Assembly: GCA_947493695.1 (NCBI GenBank)
Contig: CANLSF010000004.1
Span: forward strand, 434,001-498,000
From: an uncultured Kiloniellaceae bacterium
Lineage (GTDB): Bacteria > Pseudomonadota > Alphaproteobacteria > Kiloniellales > Kiloniellaceae
Direction of reading: 5' to 3'
Length of the DNA stretch: 64,000 nucleotides
Positions 51,333 to 61,088 of this stretch are shown here, one piece after another. A program made the position numbers and the translations under genes. The stretch's first letter is position 1. The number at the start of each line of letters is the position of its first letter. The notes under the pieces were generated by a model. The model was not told the origin of the DNA and did not search any database. It saw nothing but the letters and a program-made list of their open reading frames with translations.

Positions 51333-51992
51333 ATGGCCGACAAAATGAGCCGTCGCCCTCTCACAAGCCGCGACACAGGTTGGGCAAAGGGCCTGACCAA
51401 GGCGCTGGCAGCCACGTCCATCTCACCCAATCAGGTTTCCCAATTGAGCATGGTTGCAGCCGCGTTCGCAGGCGCAGCCTTTTGGGTGTCGGGTCAGACA
51501 GATGATACCGCTTTACGCGCCGCAACCCTGATTGGGGCCGCGGTCTTCTGTCAGTTGAGACTGCTGTGCAATCTCTTCGACGGTATGTTGGCTATCGAAG
51601 CCGGTAAAAGCGCTGCAGACGGTCCCTTCTGGAATGAATTTCCGGACCGGGTAGCTGACATTCTGATTCTTGCGGGCGTCGGATACGGCATTGGCGAGGT
51701 TTCTCTGGGATGGGCAGCAGCTGCGCTCGCCGTGTTCACTGCTTATGTACGCGAACTTGGCGGTGCCAATGGCATGCCGGCGGACTTTTCAGGCCCGATG
51801 GCCAAACCCCATCGTATGGCCGCCATCACACTTGCCGCTGTTATCGCGGCCCTTGAGCCGCTCTGGCATGGTCAGAATGAGGTACTCGCTATTGCTCTCT
51901 GGGTGATCGCAATTGGAGCCACTGTGACTGTGCTACGCCGTGCGATGAATCTCCGTCGCTGGCTGTGCCTACAGCAATTAGAAAATGTATGA
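51333..51992 (+). CDS. CDP-alcohol phosphatidyltransferase family protein with altered signature
   Basis: A 219-residue membrane protein. The signature DxxDGxxAR-x8-GxxxDxxxD is recognisable but reads NLFDGMLAI-x8-GPFWNEFPD, so the first Asp is Asn, the Arg is Ile and the third Asp is Asn. Two of four acidic residues remain, including the last, which is the presumed base. Membrane segments before and after match the family. It is the last gene of the acyltransferase/CdsA-like cluster. Either the product is unusual or activity is lost. Confidence 0.8.
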   Translation: MADKMSRRPLTSRDTGWAKGLTKALAATSISPNQVSQLSMVAAAFAGAAFWVSGQTDDTALRAATLIGAAVFCQLRLLCNLFDGMLAIEAGKSAADGPFWNEFPDRVADILILAGVGYGIGEVSLGWAAAALAVFTAYVRELGGANGMPADFSGPMAKPHRMAAITLAAVIAALEPLWHGQNEVLAIALWVIAIGATVTVLRRAMNLRRWLCLQQLENV

Positions 51993-52063
51993 ACCGGAGC
52001 TTTGTCGCTGAGGATCAAATTCATAGACTCACGATTTTGCCACGCGGCATGTTCAATTTCAGG

Positions 52064-52092
52064 TGGCTGGCCGTCATTCAGACGGCCAGCCA
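52064..52092 (+). terminator. Hairpin between the lipid cluster and the secreted-protein gene
   Basis: A perfect 12-bp stem (TGGCTGGCCGTC/GACGGCCAGCCA) with a 5-nt loop lies between convergent genes, 71 nt after the CDP-alcohol transferase stop. T-runs are poor, but position and strength fit a terminator serving both sides. Confidence 0.7.
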
Positions 52093-52101
52093 TAGCGTAA
52101 G

Positions 52102-52461
52102 TTATTTAGGATAGTGGAATGGGCCCGAACAGGTATAGACAGTCCCATCATCATTGGAACTCACGGTCCCGCCATATTTACCGCAAACTTGTTTGAATAG
52201 GACCGGGCAAGCGGTGGTGCCCCGCACGGGGCTGCAGGTAATCGGTTTGGATGTAGACGGTGGATTGCGATCACCGCCAGCGATCGTGATATCTTTGACC
52301 GCTTGATGGTGATCTGCCGAGTTCGGCGGAATCATCTTGTTTTGCGAGGAAGCGTAACTCTCTGACGGTATGCCTGCGTTCAGTGCAAGGGCGAGACCGA
52401 AGGCCAAGAGCGTGATTTTAGAGGCTGATTTTTTGAAAGAACCAATCTCAGGAAACGTCAT
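52102..52461 (-). CDS. Small secreted protein, unknown
   Basis: A 119-residue protein with a signal peptide (SKITLLAFGLALALNAGIPS) and a mature part of about 80 residues. It has four cysteines in the C-terminal half (ITCSPVRGTTACPVLFKQVC, YTCSGPFHYPK), which could form two disulfides. I do not recognise a family. The codon choice looks less GC-biased than in neighbours. An AT-rich segment lies upstream. Confidence 0.6.
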   Translation of the reverse strand: MTFPEIGSFKKSASKITLLAFGLALALNAGIPSESYASSQNKMIPPNSADHHQAVKDITIAGGDRNPPSTSKPITCSPVRGTTACPVLFKQVCGKYGGTVSSNDDGTVYTCSGPFHYPK

Positions 52462-52759
52462 GCATCACTCCTTTTGAAAAATACACGAAACTGTTTCGCG
52501 TATAATTCATGAGTCGCTTTGCGTTTTATTTTGGTTCAATAATTTTTGGATGATATTTTCATCAATATTTGTTTGAGCTACTATGTTTTTATATTTTTTA
52601 TTAACAATTTTTAAATAATTCCGAACACTCAAATCGAACCGAGAGATTTCAAGTCGCTGACGCATATTTACAAAGCACGGGATGCTCTCTCTACCGTAAG
52701 ATCTATAGCTGGATAGTGTGGTCAAGTGTGGTGCAGGCCACGGACAAACTACGAGGTCG
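52462..52759. other. AT-rich interval without a confident gene
   Basis: The stretch 52500-52640 is strikingly AT-rich compared with the rest of the window. A minus-strand frame ending at 52507 gives a basic, Asn/Lys-rich peptide (NYLKIVNKKYKNIVAQTNID), but its upstream half overlaps the GFA gene and is not protein-like. It may be a remnant or a foreign small gene; I cannot support a call. Confidence 0.4.
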
Positions 52760-53182
52760 TTACGTTGGAACAGCCTGCGGGTTTTTCTCGATGACCGGCA
52801 GATCGGGATCGATCCGATGCCAGGGCTGTGCCGAAGAAGTCCAGATACTGCCTTCCGACTTAAACCAGCTGGGGTCGTCGAGTACGCCCACCTTGATGGC
52901 ACGGAATTGCGGATTGTCGCCGTTGTGCGAAATCAGATGAACGCCGCATTCGGAACAAAAACGCCGGTAGACGTCGGCACCGCTCTCACCTTTCACGACA
53001 AAAACGCTCGTTTTACCCTGAGTGATCGTCACAGCATCTGCAGGGAACATCATTCCGTAAGCCCCACCACCGCCGGCGACGTACTGACAGTCGCGGCAGT
53101 AGCATGCGCCTGACAGAAGTGGCTCACCCTTTACCTCAAAACGAACGGCGCCGCAGAGGCAACCACCTTTGTGAATGGTCAT
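52760..53182 (-). CDS. GFA/CENP-V family zinc protein, second copy
   Basis: A 140-residue GFA-family protein with the zinc cysteines in CLCGAVRFEV, ACYCRDCQYVAGGGG and FCSECGVHL. It differs clearly from the other GFA protein (32446-32871), so the two are not recent duplicates. It is cotranslated with the upstream MarR regulator gene (4-nt overlap), suggesting induction by the MarR ligand, perhaps an electrophile; this is inference. Confidence 0.88.
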   Translation of the reverse strand: MTIHKGGCLCGAVRFEVKGEPLLSGACYCRDCQYVAGGGGAYGMMFPADAVTITQGKTSVFVVKGESGADVYRRFCSECGVHLISHNGDNPQFRAIKVGVLDDPSWFKSEGSIWTSSAQPWHRIDPDLPVIEKNPQAVPT

Positions 53183-53658
53183 CTCGTCTCCTCTTCCTGT
53201 AACGATGAGTTATGGGCATCAAATCCGGCTGTAACTTTGGTCATTACCGCCTTGGCGGTCGTCAATTCATCTTGGTTCAAGGCGGCAGCAACAGGCTTCA
53301 TCACCTCGACCTCCCGGACTTTGATTTGCTCGATGGTTTTTAGACCTTTTGCGGTAAGTTCCAGAAGGACCGAACGCTTGTGAGCCTGGTTTTCCCGACG
53401 CTGAACGAACTCCAGTTGAAGCAATTCATTTGCGATTTTCTGAATGAACTGACGCGGCAGCACCAACTTACGCCCGATGGCCGGAACGGTTATGGAGCCG
53501 TTATCGAGAATTTGCTCGAGCACAGCACGCTGCGATACAGATACACCGGTCTTTTCCAACTCCTGCGCTACAGAGGCTTCAAGTGTCTTGTAGAGTGGTC
53601 GGACAAGCCGGATAAGTTCGTAGAGTGAATCCGTATCGGGTTGAATTTCGTCTTTCAT
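53179..53658 (-). CDS. MarR-family transcriptional regulator
   Basis: A 159-residue winged-helix regulator: SQRAVLEQILDNGSITVPAI, GRKLVLPRQFIQKIANELL (recognition helix area) and the wing RRENQAHKRSVLLELTAKGL. It is the first gene of a two-gene unit with the GFA protein. A perfect palindrome starts 11 nt upstream of its ATG, so autorepression is likely. Confidence 0.9.
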   Translation of the reverse strand: MKDEIQPDTDSLYELIRLVRPLYKTLEASVAQELEKTGVSVSQRAVLEQILDNGSITVPAIGRKLVLPRQFIQKIANELLQLEFVQRRENQAHKRSVLLELTAKGLKTIEQIKVREVEVMKPVAAALNQDELTTAKAVMTKVTAGFDAHNSSLQEEETR

Positions 53659-53668
53659 GACAATTACG

Positions 53669-53683
53669 ATGTCATTATGACAT
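53669..53683. promoter_or_regulatory. MarR operator palindrome
   Basis: ATGTCAT-T-ATGACAT is a perfect 15-nt dyad immediately upstream of the marR start. Further half-sites (ATGACA at 53657-53662 and ATGTCA at 53689-53694) flank it, giving a series of related sequences over about 40 nt. Confidence 0.7.
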
Positions 53684-53737
53684 TCATGATGTCAATTACT
53701 TTTAAATTCGATAACCGCGCGACACCCCCGAACATAA

Positions 53738-53772
53738 AAACGCTGACCGGTTCATCTGACCGGCCAGCGTTT
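53738..53772 (-). terminator. Terminator of the antiporter gene
   Basis: A 13-bp stem with one mismatch (AAACGCTGACCGG against CCGGCCAGCGTTT) is followed on the minus strand by a run of five T. It lies between the antiporter stop and the marR operator. Confidence 0.8.
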
Positions 53773-53805
53773 CTTTTACACCTGATCTTAGGCGAAGGCC
53801 GGTTT

Positions 53806-55239
53806 CTAAAAGAACACCAGGCTGACCACCACAAAGATCGGCATCAGGATCAAACAGGACCAAATCATGTAGCCGAAGAAACTCGGCATGGCGACGCCAC
53901 GTTCCTCGGCAATCGCCCGAACCATGAAGTTCGGAGCGTTACCGATATAAGTGTTCGCGCCCATAAAGACGGCACCGGCAGAAATCGCCAACAGGGTCTC
54001 GGCAGCCGGCCCCATCAAATGCACAGGATCGCCACCGGCCGTGTTGAAGAACACCAGATATGTCGGCGCGTTATCAAGGAAGCTGGAGAGAATACCTGTT
54101 GCCCAGAAATACATGACGTTCAAGGGCTCGCCTGCCTCAGTGCTGACGGAAGAAACGATGGCGCCCATCGCCCCATCGGTCCCGGCTTTCAACATGGCGA
54201 TGGCGGGAACGATCGTGATGAAGATCGCGGCAAAAAGCTTTGCAACCTCGACGATCGGAAACCAGGAAAACCCGTTTGCGTCCCGGTTCTCCCTGCTGGT
54301 CACCATCAGGGAAAGGCCGGTGATCGCGAGCAAAAGTACATCGCGTGCGATGTTCTGAAGCTCAACATCCACGTGGTAGATCGTGAACGAGATACCTGGT
54401 TTCCAGATACCACTGAGCAGAACTGCGGCGATCACGCCCCCCAGCAGAAGGATGTTGACCTTCCCTTCCAGGCCAAGCTTTTCCTTCGGCTCTCCATCGT
54501 CGGCAACCGTCACGGCCGCTGTCTCCGACTTGCCCTCACGCTTGTGCAAAAACGTATCGACGGCGAAGAATAGGACCAACAGGAAAGTGGCAACCAAGAC
54601 CATCGGCAGGAACATGTGCGTGGTCGGCCAGAAGAAGTCCACACCCTTCAGAAAACCAAGAAATAGCGGCGGATCACCAAGCGGGGTCAGGGAGCCGCCA
54701 ACGTTCGCCACCAAAAAGATAAAGAAGACCACAACGTGAACTTTGTTCTTACGTTCGGCGTTTGCTTTCAGAATCGGCCGGATCAACAGCATCGCGGCCC
54801 CGGTGGTGCCCATCCAGCTGGCGATCAGCGTACCGATCAGGAGGATCAGCGTATTTACCGCCGGTGTCCCCTTGAGGGTTCCCGTAACACGCACGCCACC
54901 TGCGACCGTAAAGAGCGACAGGAGGAGTATAATAAACGGCAGATACTCCAGGAATCCGACGTGCAGCAGCTCAAAAAGCGCCAGCTCAAAACCCTGGAAG
55001 AGTGTAAAGGGAATCAGAAATGCCAGCGCCCAGAACGCGGATACCTTGCCAAAGTGCGTGTGCCAGAAATGCGGTGCTAAAAGTGGAAAAATTGCGATCG
55101 AAAGCAGTATTCCCGCGAAGGGTATAACCCAAAGCAAACCAAGCGTACCGCCATCCAGATGCGGCGCACCTGCACCAGCAGCCAAAGCTGCTGTCGGTCC
55201 GGCGATCAAAAATGACAAAGTCGCTATCAGAACACGCAT
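53806..55239 (-). CDS. NhaD-type sodium:proton antiporter
   Basis: A 477-residue polytopic membrane protein of the ion-transporter superfamily. It opens with a signal-like segment (MRVLIATLSFLIAGPTAALA), then shows MGTTGAAMLLIRPILKANAE, NVGGSLTPLGDPPLFLGFLK and the late block SSFLDNAPTYLVFFNTAGGD with GANTYIGNAPNFMVRAIAEE, which are diagnostic for NhaD-like Na+/H+ antiporters. It would export sodium in exchange for protons, in line with a saline habitat. I chose ATG 55239; GTG 55269 is an alternative. Confidence 0.88.
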   Translation of the reverse strand: MRVLIATLSFLIAGPTAALAAGAGAPHLDGGTLGLLWVIPFAGILLSIAIFPLLAPHFWHTHFGKVSAFWALAFLIPFTLFQGFELALFELLHVGFLEYLPFIILLLSLFTVAGGVRVTGTLKGTPAVNTLILLIGTLIASWMGTTGAAMLLIRPILKANAERKNKVHVVVFFIFLVANVGGSLTPLGDPPLFLGFLKGVDFFWPTTHMFLPMVLVATFLLVLFFAVDTFLHKREGKSETAAVTVADDGEPKEKLGLEGKVNILLLGGVIAAVLLSGIWKPGISFTIYHVDVELQNIARDVLLLAITGLSLMVTSRENRDANGFSWFPIVEVAKLFAAIFITIVPAIAMLKAGTDGAMGAIVSSVSTEAGEPLNVMYFWATGILSSFLDNAPTYLVFFNTAGGDPVHLMGPAAETLLAISAGAVFMGANTYIGNAPNFMVRAIAEERGVAMPSFFGYMIWSCLILMPIFVVVSLVFF

Positions 55240-55626
55240 TGGTGCCCTGCCAAACAGTGAAACGGTCACGGTCGTTTATTCCCCCCTGAATTCGCCCTTC
55301 GGACCCCGAATAAGTCTATACGTCAAGCAAGTGCTCGAAAACCCTCAGCGACGCTCATTTAGTCGTAAGCTTGCCGCCAGACAAGTCCGGCTTCCAGGTC
55401 TCGAAGCTATAAACGCCCCTGTTCTCCAGAGTGTTTTCAGCAGTAATGAGTTCGAAAGCGCGCCCGTGGGAGCCGTTAAGACACTTGCACCCCTGAAAAC
55501 TCCTCAATAATCGATCAGAAGCATCGTAGTTTATGAGTTCGTGACCTAGACTGGCAGTAAGGCAGCCCGTATTCCTGCCAGAACAACAAAATTTGATCGT
55601 GGCGCAGAGGCACCGGCAAAGGAAAC
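55240..55626. other. Divergent promoter region of the antiporter and dctB genes
   Basis: About 390 nt lie between the divergent starts. I see no coding sequence, RNA gene or clear dyad here. The minus-strand frame across 55355-55681 has no family-like content. Confidence 0.45.
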
Positions 55627-57651
55627 ATGGCATCGACCGGACAAATTGAAGTGCACCCAGGGCGCAAGCTGCACCCGACAAGGCTCAAGGGTTTTGTGGT
55701 CATGCTTCTGGTGGCTGGATTCGGTCTGGTCATCTGGCAGACCGCAAAGTTCAGTTATGATTTCTTCCTGAGCCAGACGCAGGTTCAAAGTCAGCAAAAG
55801 CTGAATCTTTATGCGCAAAACCTCCGGCGCTCACTAGAACGCTATGAGTTTCTGCCGTTACTACACGCCAACCACAACAGCATTGCCGGGTTGCTTGCGT
55901 CTCCCGAAAATTCAGAACTTTTGGCGCGCAGTAATGCGCTGATGGAACGGGTCAATCGTCTGACCGGCTCTGCGGAAACCTATCTGCTCGACCCGACAGG
56001 CAAAACACTTGCTGCCAGCAACTGGGATCAGCCGGAGAATTTCATCGGCCGTAACTTTGGCGCAGAACCTTACTTTAAGGCTGCCATGCAGGGACGGCTT
56101 GGGCGCTACTACGCAATCGGCAGCAATTCGTCAGAACGCGGATACTATTTTGCGTCTCCGGTGCGCAGAGCTGGTATCGTTCGGGGCGTAATCGTCACCA
56201 TTATCGGCATAGAGGATATCGAAGACTCCTGGTGGACGACTGGACGCAGCGAGCTTTTCGTGACCGATGACAAGGGCATCATCTTTATATCGAGCCGACC
56301 AGCCTGGCGCTATCGCCGCCTGCCCCCTTCACTCTCCAATACATCGGATCCCCATAACGCTTCCCCCGGGAGTGTCCAGTCCGCCCGTTACAATCAGACC
56401 GCCATTACGCCGTTCAATCTGACTTACGGTCATGATCTGGAGACGGGCGGCCATGTCGTCCGGATCAATCCATTCGGCGACAGCGAAGGTGACACGCTGC
56501 CCTCAGACGCAGAGGCCGAAGCCCGTATGGTCCAAATCGAACCGCCGGTCGCGGTTCTGCCAAGCTACGAAGGCCGACAAGTCGAAAACTTCCTAATGCA
56601 GAACCTGCCGATGCGCGAGCTCGGCTGGACGCTGTACTTTCTGGCAGACATCAGCGCCATTCGGCGGCAGACAGCAACGGTGACGATCCTGGTCGGCGTC
56701 GTCATTATCGCCCTTGGACTCGGCACCGGTTTCTGGGTTCAGAGACGCCGCAATCTGGCGCAGCGGGCCGAACTGCAGAACCAAAGCCGTCTGGCCCTGG
56801 AAGCCGCCTACGGCGAGTTGGAAAACCGGGTCGACGAGCGCACTCGCGATCTCGTAGCAAGCAACCAGCTTCTCACCAGCGAAATTCAGGAACGACGGCG
56901 CACAGAACAGGAGTTGCGGCAAACCCAGGACGATCTGGTGCAGGCGGAAAAACTCGCCGCACTGGGTCATATTTCCGCGGGTATCAGTCATGAGCTCAAT
57001 CAGCCATTGACTGCGATCAGATCCTTCTCGGACAATGCCCGGAAACTCCTCGACCGAGAGCGTTTCGAGGATGTTGACTCAAACCTCGGACTGATTTCGG
57101 AACTCACCGGTCGGATGGCGCAGCTCATGAAGCAGCTTCGCACCTTCGCCCGCAAGACGCCGGTCCAGACATCCGTGGTTTCCCTACAGGAAATCCTGAC
57201 CCGGACCATCGATGTCCTGAGGCCGCGGATAGAAGAAATGCAGGTCTCCATTGAAATCGATGAAGCCCCTGACGTTCGTGTCCTTGCGGACTCCCTGCGG
57301 CTCGAGCAGGTACTCGGCAATATACTTGGCAACGCACTCGACGCCATGGCCCCTCTTGACGAACGAAGAATACAGGTGGCGATTCGCTCCAAAGCGCGCA
57401 TGGTCACCGTGAAGATTCACGACAATGGTCCCGGAATTCCGGCAGAATACCTCAATGAAATCTTTGATCCCTTCTTCACAACCAAGGATGTCGGCCAGGG
57501 GCTTGGTCTGGGCCTTTCCATCACCTACGGTATTGTGAAGGACTTTGGCGGCACGCTGAGGGCATCGAATCACGCCGACGGCGGCGCGGTATTTACACTC
57601 TCCCTGCCCCGCTATGACGAAGAACAGCAGCAAGAACGGAAGGCCGGATAG
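55627..57651 (+). CDS. dctB: C4-dicarboxylate sensor histidine kinase DctB
   Basis: A 674-residue membrane kinase. A first membrane segment (about 19-41) and a second (about 352-375) enclose a large periplasmic sensor of the double-PAS type ([38 protein letters not shown]). A cytoplasmic coiled coil (380-440) leads to the HisKA domain with phospho-accepting H455 in [18 protein letters not shown] and the ATPase domain with HDNGPGIP and GLGLGLSIT. It senses C4-dicarboxylates and phosphorylates DctD, whose gene starts 2 nt after its stop. Confidence 0.93.
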   Translation: MASTGQIEVHPGRKLHPTRLKGFVVMLLVAGFGLVIWQTAKFSYDFFLSQTQVQSQQKLNLYAQNLRRSLERYEFLPLLHANHNSIAGLLASPENSELLARSNALMERVNRLTGSAETYLLDPTGKTLAASNWDQPENFIGRNFGAEPYFKAAMQGRLGRYYAIGSNSSERGYYFASPVRRAGIVRGVIVTIIGIEDIEDSWWTTGRSELFVTDDKGIIFISSRPAWRYRRLPPSLSNTSDPHNASPGSVQSARYNQTAITPFNLTYGHDLETGGHVVRINPFGDSEGDTLPSDAEAEARMVQIEPPVAVLPSYEGRQVENFLMQNLPMRELGWTLYFLADISAIRRQTATVTILVGVVIIALGLGTGFWVQRRRNLAQRAELQNQSRLALEAAYGELENRVDERTRDLVASNQLLTSEIQERRRTEQELRQTQDDLVQAEKLAALGHISAGISHELNQPLTAIRSFSDNARKLLDRERFEDVDSNLGLISELTGRMAQLMKQLRTFARKTPVQTSVVSLQEILTRTIDVLRPRIEEMQVSIEIDEAPDVRVLADSLRLEQVLGNILGNALDAMAPLDERRIQVAIRSKARMVTVKIHDNGPGIPAEYLNEIFDPFFTTKDVGQGLGLGLSITYGIVKDFGGTLRASNHADGGAVFTLSLPRYDEEQQQERKAG

Positions 57652-57653
57652 GC

Positions 57654-59027
57654 GTGACAGAGGCTCAAGACGCGACCATCGGCCCAATCCTGGTCATTGA
57701 CGACGAACGCCATGTGCGCATGGCCACCAAGCAGTCAATTGAGCTGGCCGGGTTCGAAGTGCTTTGCATGGATACCGCCGAAGCCGCAATTCGCGGCCTT
57801 TCGCGCGGTTGGCCCGGTGTGGTGGTCAGCGATATCAAAATGCCCGGAATGGACGGTCTCGCCTTCCTGAAACAGGCGCAGGTCATCGATCCGGAAATCC
57901 CGATTGTCCTGGTGACCGGTCACGGCGATGTGCCCATGGCAGTCAGCGCCATGCGCGACGGCGCCTACGACTTCATCGAGAAACCCTACGACTCTGATAT
58001 GCTGATCGATGTCGTCGCCCGGGCTTATGAAAAACGCCGCCTGGTGATTGAAAACCGCGCACTCCGGCAGGAACTGGACGCGCATAAAGGCCTGGCTTCC
58101 CGCCTGATCGGGCGCTCATCCGGCATGACGGCCTTGCGGCAGGAAATTGAAGCTATCGCGCAGATTTCGGCGGACGTGCTGATCCTGGGTGAGACCGGCA
58201 CCGGAAAAGAGCTCGTCGCGCGTTGCCTGCACGAATTCAGCGAACGCAGTGCCGGCAATTTCGTTGCGATCAACTGCGGTGCGGTTCCCGAGAACATCAT
58301 CGAAAGCGAGCTTTTCGGCCACGAACAAGGCGCCTTCACCGGCGCCACCGCACGGCGTATCGGCAAGTTCGAACACGCCAGCGGCGGTACGCTCTTCCTG
58401 GACGAGGTGGAGAGCATGCCCATGGAGCTGCAGGTGAAGCTCTTGCGGGTGATCCAGGAACGCGCCGTCGAACGGCTTGGCTCAAACAAAACCATACCGC
58501 TGGATCTTCGGATCATCGCGGCAACGAAGACCGATTTAAGGCAGGCCAGCACCGACGGTAAATTCCGCGAGGACCTCTATTACCGCCTGAATGTCGTCAA
58601 ATGCGCTATACCGGCGCTCAAAGACCGTTTTGAGGACATACCGCTGCTGTTCCAGCATTTTATTTCCCGTGCAAGCCGCCGCTATCGGCGCACAGCACCC
58701 GAAGTCTCGCAGGATACGGTTGCGGCTCTTTTGGCGCATAATTGGCCCGGCAATGTCCGTGAACTCCAGAATGCGGCAGAGCGCTATGCTCTGGGCCTGG
58801 GAATTGGCCTGGAGGCACACGCCGCGCCTGGAGCATCAGATTACGCGGTCGCACGCGTGACCTTGTCGGAACAGATCGATGCTCTCGAAAGCAGTCTGAT
58901 CCGTCGCGAAATCATCAAGCAGCGTGGAAATGTCACCGCGACCTACGAGGCACTCGGCGTCCCCCGAAAAACCCTCTACGACAAGATGAAACGTCATGGT
59001 ATCCGGCGCGACGACCTGATCGATTAA
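57654..59027 (+). CDS. dctD: C4-dicarboxylate response regulator DctD (sigma-54 activator)
   Basis: A 457-residue NtrC-family activator with a GTG start. The receiver domain has the acidic pair in LVIDDERHVR and phospho-accepting D60 in VVVSDIKMPGMDG. The AAA+ domain has Walker A GETGTGKELVAR, the sigma-54 contact loop EQGAFTGATAR and Walker B GGTLFLDEVES. The C-terminal Fis-type HTH reads NVTATYEALGVPRKTLYDKM. It should bind the two dyads upstream of dctP and open the sigma-54 promoter there. Confidence 0.95.
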   Translation: MTEAQDATIGPILVIDDERHVRMATKQSIELAGFEVLCMDTAEAAIRGLSRGWPGVVVSDIKMPGMDGLAFLKQAQVIDPEIPIVLVTGHGDVPMAVSAMRDGAYDFIEKPYDSDMLIDVVARAYEKRRLVIENRALRQELDAHKGLASRLIGRSSGMTALRQEIEAIAQISADVLILGETGTGKELVARCLHEFSERSAGNFVAINCGAVPENIIESELFGHEQGAFTGATARRIGKFEHASGGTLFLDEVESMPMELQVKLLRVIQERAVERLGSNKTIPLDLRIIAATKTDLRQASTDGKFREDLYYRLNVVKCAIPALKDRFEDIPLLFQHFISRASRRYRRTAPEVSQDTVAALLAHNWPGNVRELQNAAERYALGLGIGLEAHAAPGASDYAVARVTLSEQIDALESSLIRREIIKQRGNVTATYEALGVPRKTLYDKMKRHGIRRDDLID

Positions 59028-59133
59028 GTAGATTGACCGGACTTTCGCGGCGATCCTGCTTGCGATATCTCGCCTGATTTCCAGCTCGGATCGCGATTTC
59101 GAGACGCTGCACGCTTGAATTCTGTATCAGGAG

Positions 59134-59151
59134 TGTGCGGAAATCCACACA
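59134..59151 (+). promoter_or_regulatory. DctD upstream activator site 1
   Basis: TGTGCGGA-AA-TCCACACA is a dyad with one arm mismatch. Its centre lies 33 bp from that of the second site, about three helical turns, so two DctD dimers would sit on the same face of the DNA. Confidence 0.8.
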
Positions 59152-59166
59152 GGTGTCTTAATGGAC

Positions 59167-59184
59167 TGTGCGGATTTCCGCACA
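59167..59184 (+). promoter_or_regulatory. DctD upstream activator site 2
   Basis: TGTGCGGA-TT-TCCGCACA is a perfect dyad with 8-nt arms, the stronger of the pair. It is centred about 130 bp upstream of the -24 element. Confidence 0.85.
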
Positions 59185-59305
59185 GTTGTGTCGCAATAAG
59201 ACAGTGACCAGCGAAAGTCTCGCCTTGTCCCTTGCTTTTGTTTTCCTCATCACAACAAGATGTTACACTTATAAATATTAGTGAAGCCGACCGTGTTCTC
59301 GGTTT

Positions 59306-59321
59306 TGGCATAACTGTTGCT
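59306..59321 (+). promoter_or_regulatory. Sigma-54 (-24/-12) promoter of dctPQM
   Basis: TGGCAT-N5-TTGCT matches the sigma-54 consensus, with the invariant GG at 59307-59308 and GC at 59319-59320 separated by the required 10 nt. The start of transcription would be near 59332, about 65 nt before the dctP ATG. Confidence 0.88.
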
Positions 59322-59331
59322 AAGATGTTAA

Positions 59332-60390
<1,059 letters not shown>

Positions 60391-60411
60391 TCCCGGACTT
60401 AACGTTCGACG

Positions 60412-60450
60412 CCGGCCGGTTTGTTTGAAAAGCTCGAACAAACCGGCCGG
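60412..60450 (+). promoter_or_regulatory. Intercistronic hairpin after dctP
   Basis: A 17-bp stem with one G-T pair or mismatch (CCGGCCGGTTTGTT.. against ..AACAAACCGGCCGG) starts 21 nt after the dctP stop and is followed by TTTCTT. It is attenuator-like and should lower dctQM relative to dctP. Confidence 0.8.
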
Positions 60451-60518
60451 TTTCTTAGGTCACGGCACTTCAGTTCTATCCTGTCCTGACCGGTCTGCCT
60501 GCGTGGGGGAACGCAGAA

Positions 60519-61067
60519 ATGCTGAGTAAAGTCATAAATCGCTTCGAGGAGATGGTCATTTCCATACTCCTTGCGGGCATGGTTCTTGTCACCTTTTCGC
60601 AGGTTATCGCACGCTACGTGTTTAATTCCGGCGCCGTTTGGGCTCTGGAACTGACAACCTACCTTTTCGCGTGGCTCGTGCTCTTCGGCATGTCCTACGG
60701 CGTCAAGGTCGGTGCACACCTGGGCGTCGATGCCTTCGTGAAGCTTTTCTCGAAGCGCGGACAGCGGCTTTTGACGATCATTGCCGCGCTCTGCTGCATC
60801 GCCTACGGCGTTATTCTTCTTTACGGTGCCTGGGAATACATCAGCAAGATGTACCGCTTTGGCATAGAAGCGGAAGACCTCCCGATTCCACGCTGGATTC
60901 CCTACAGCATGCTGCCGATCGGTCTGACCCTGTTGACCCTGCGGTTCGCCGAAGCGACCTACCTCATTCTCATCGGAAAGCGCGAGACCCTCTCCGCGGG
61001 TCACGAAGCCGAAGACGCCGTCCGGGAAGTCCAGGAAGCGGCTCTCCACGACTCTTCCAAAACCTGA
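60519..61067 (+). CDS. dctQ: TRAP transporter small permease DctQ
   Basis: A 182-residue protein with four membrane segments. The first is EMVISILLAGMVLVTFSQVI, followed by RYVFNSGAVWALELTTYLF and SYGVKVGAHLGVDAFVKLF, the typical DctQ pattern. It forms the TRAP membrane complex with DctM, encoded 21 nt downstream. Confidence 0.93.
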   Translation: MLSKVINRFEEMVISILLAGMVLVTFSQVIARYVFNSGAVWALELTTYLFAWLVLFGMSYGVKVGAHLGVDAFVKLFSKRGQRLLTIIAALCCIAYGVILLYGAWEYISKMYRFGIEAEDLPIPRWIPYSMLPIGLTLLTLRFAEATYLILIGKRETLSAGHEAEDAVREVQEAALHDSSKT

Positions 61068-61088
61068 CGACAACGAGGACCCTATTCA

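Noticed and set aside
53641-54573. Long plus-strand frame (310 codons) opposite the antiporter gene
   Set aside because: It lies antisense to a well-recognised membrane protein, is rich in His, Arg, Asp and Gln, and shows no family pattern.
54743-55510. Plus-strand frame of 255 codons upstream of dctB
   Set aside because: It is mostly antisense to the antiporter, is rich in Arg, Ser and Pro, and has no recognisable domain.
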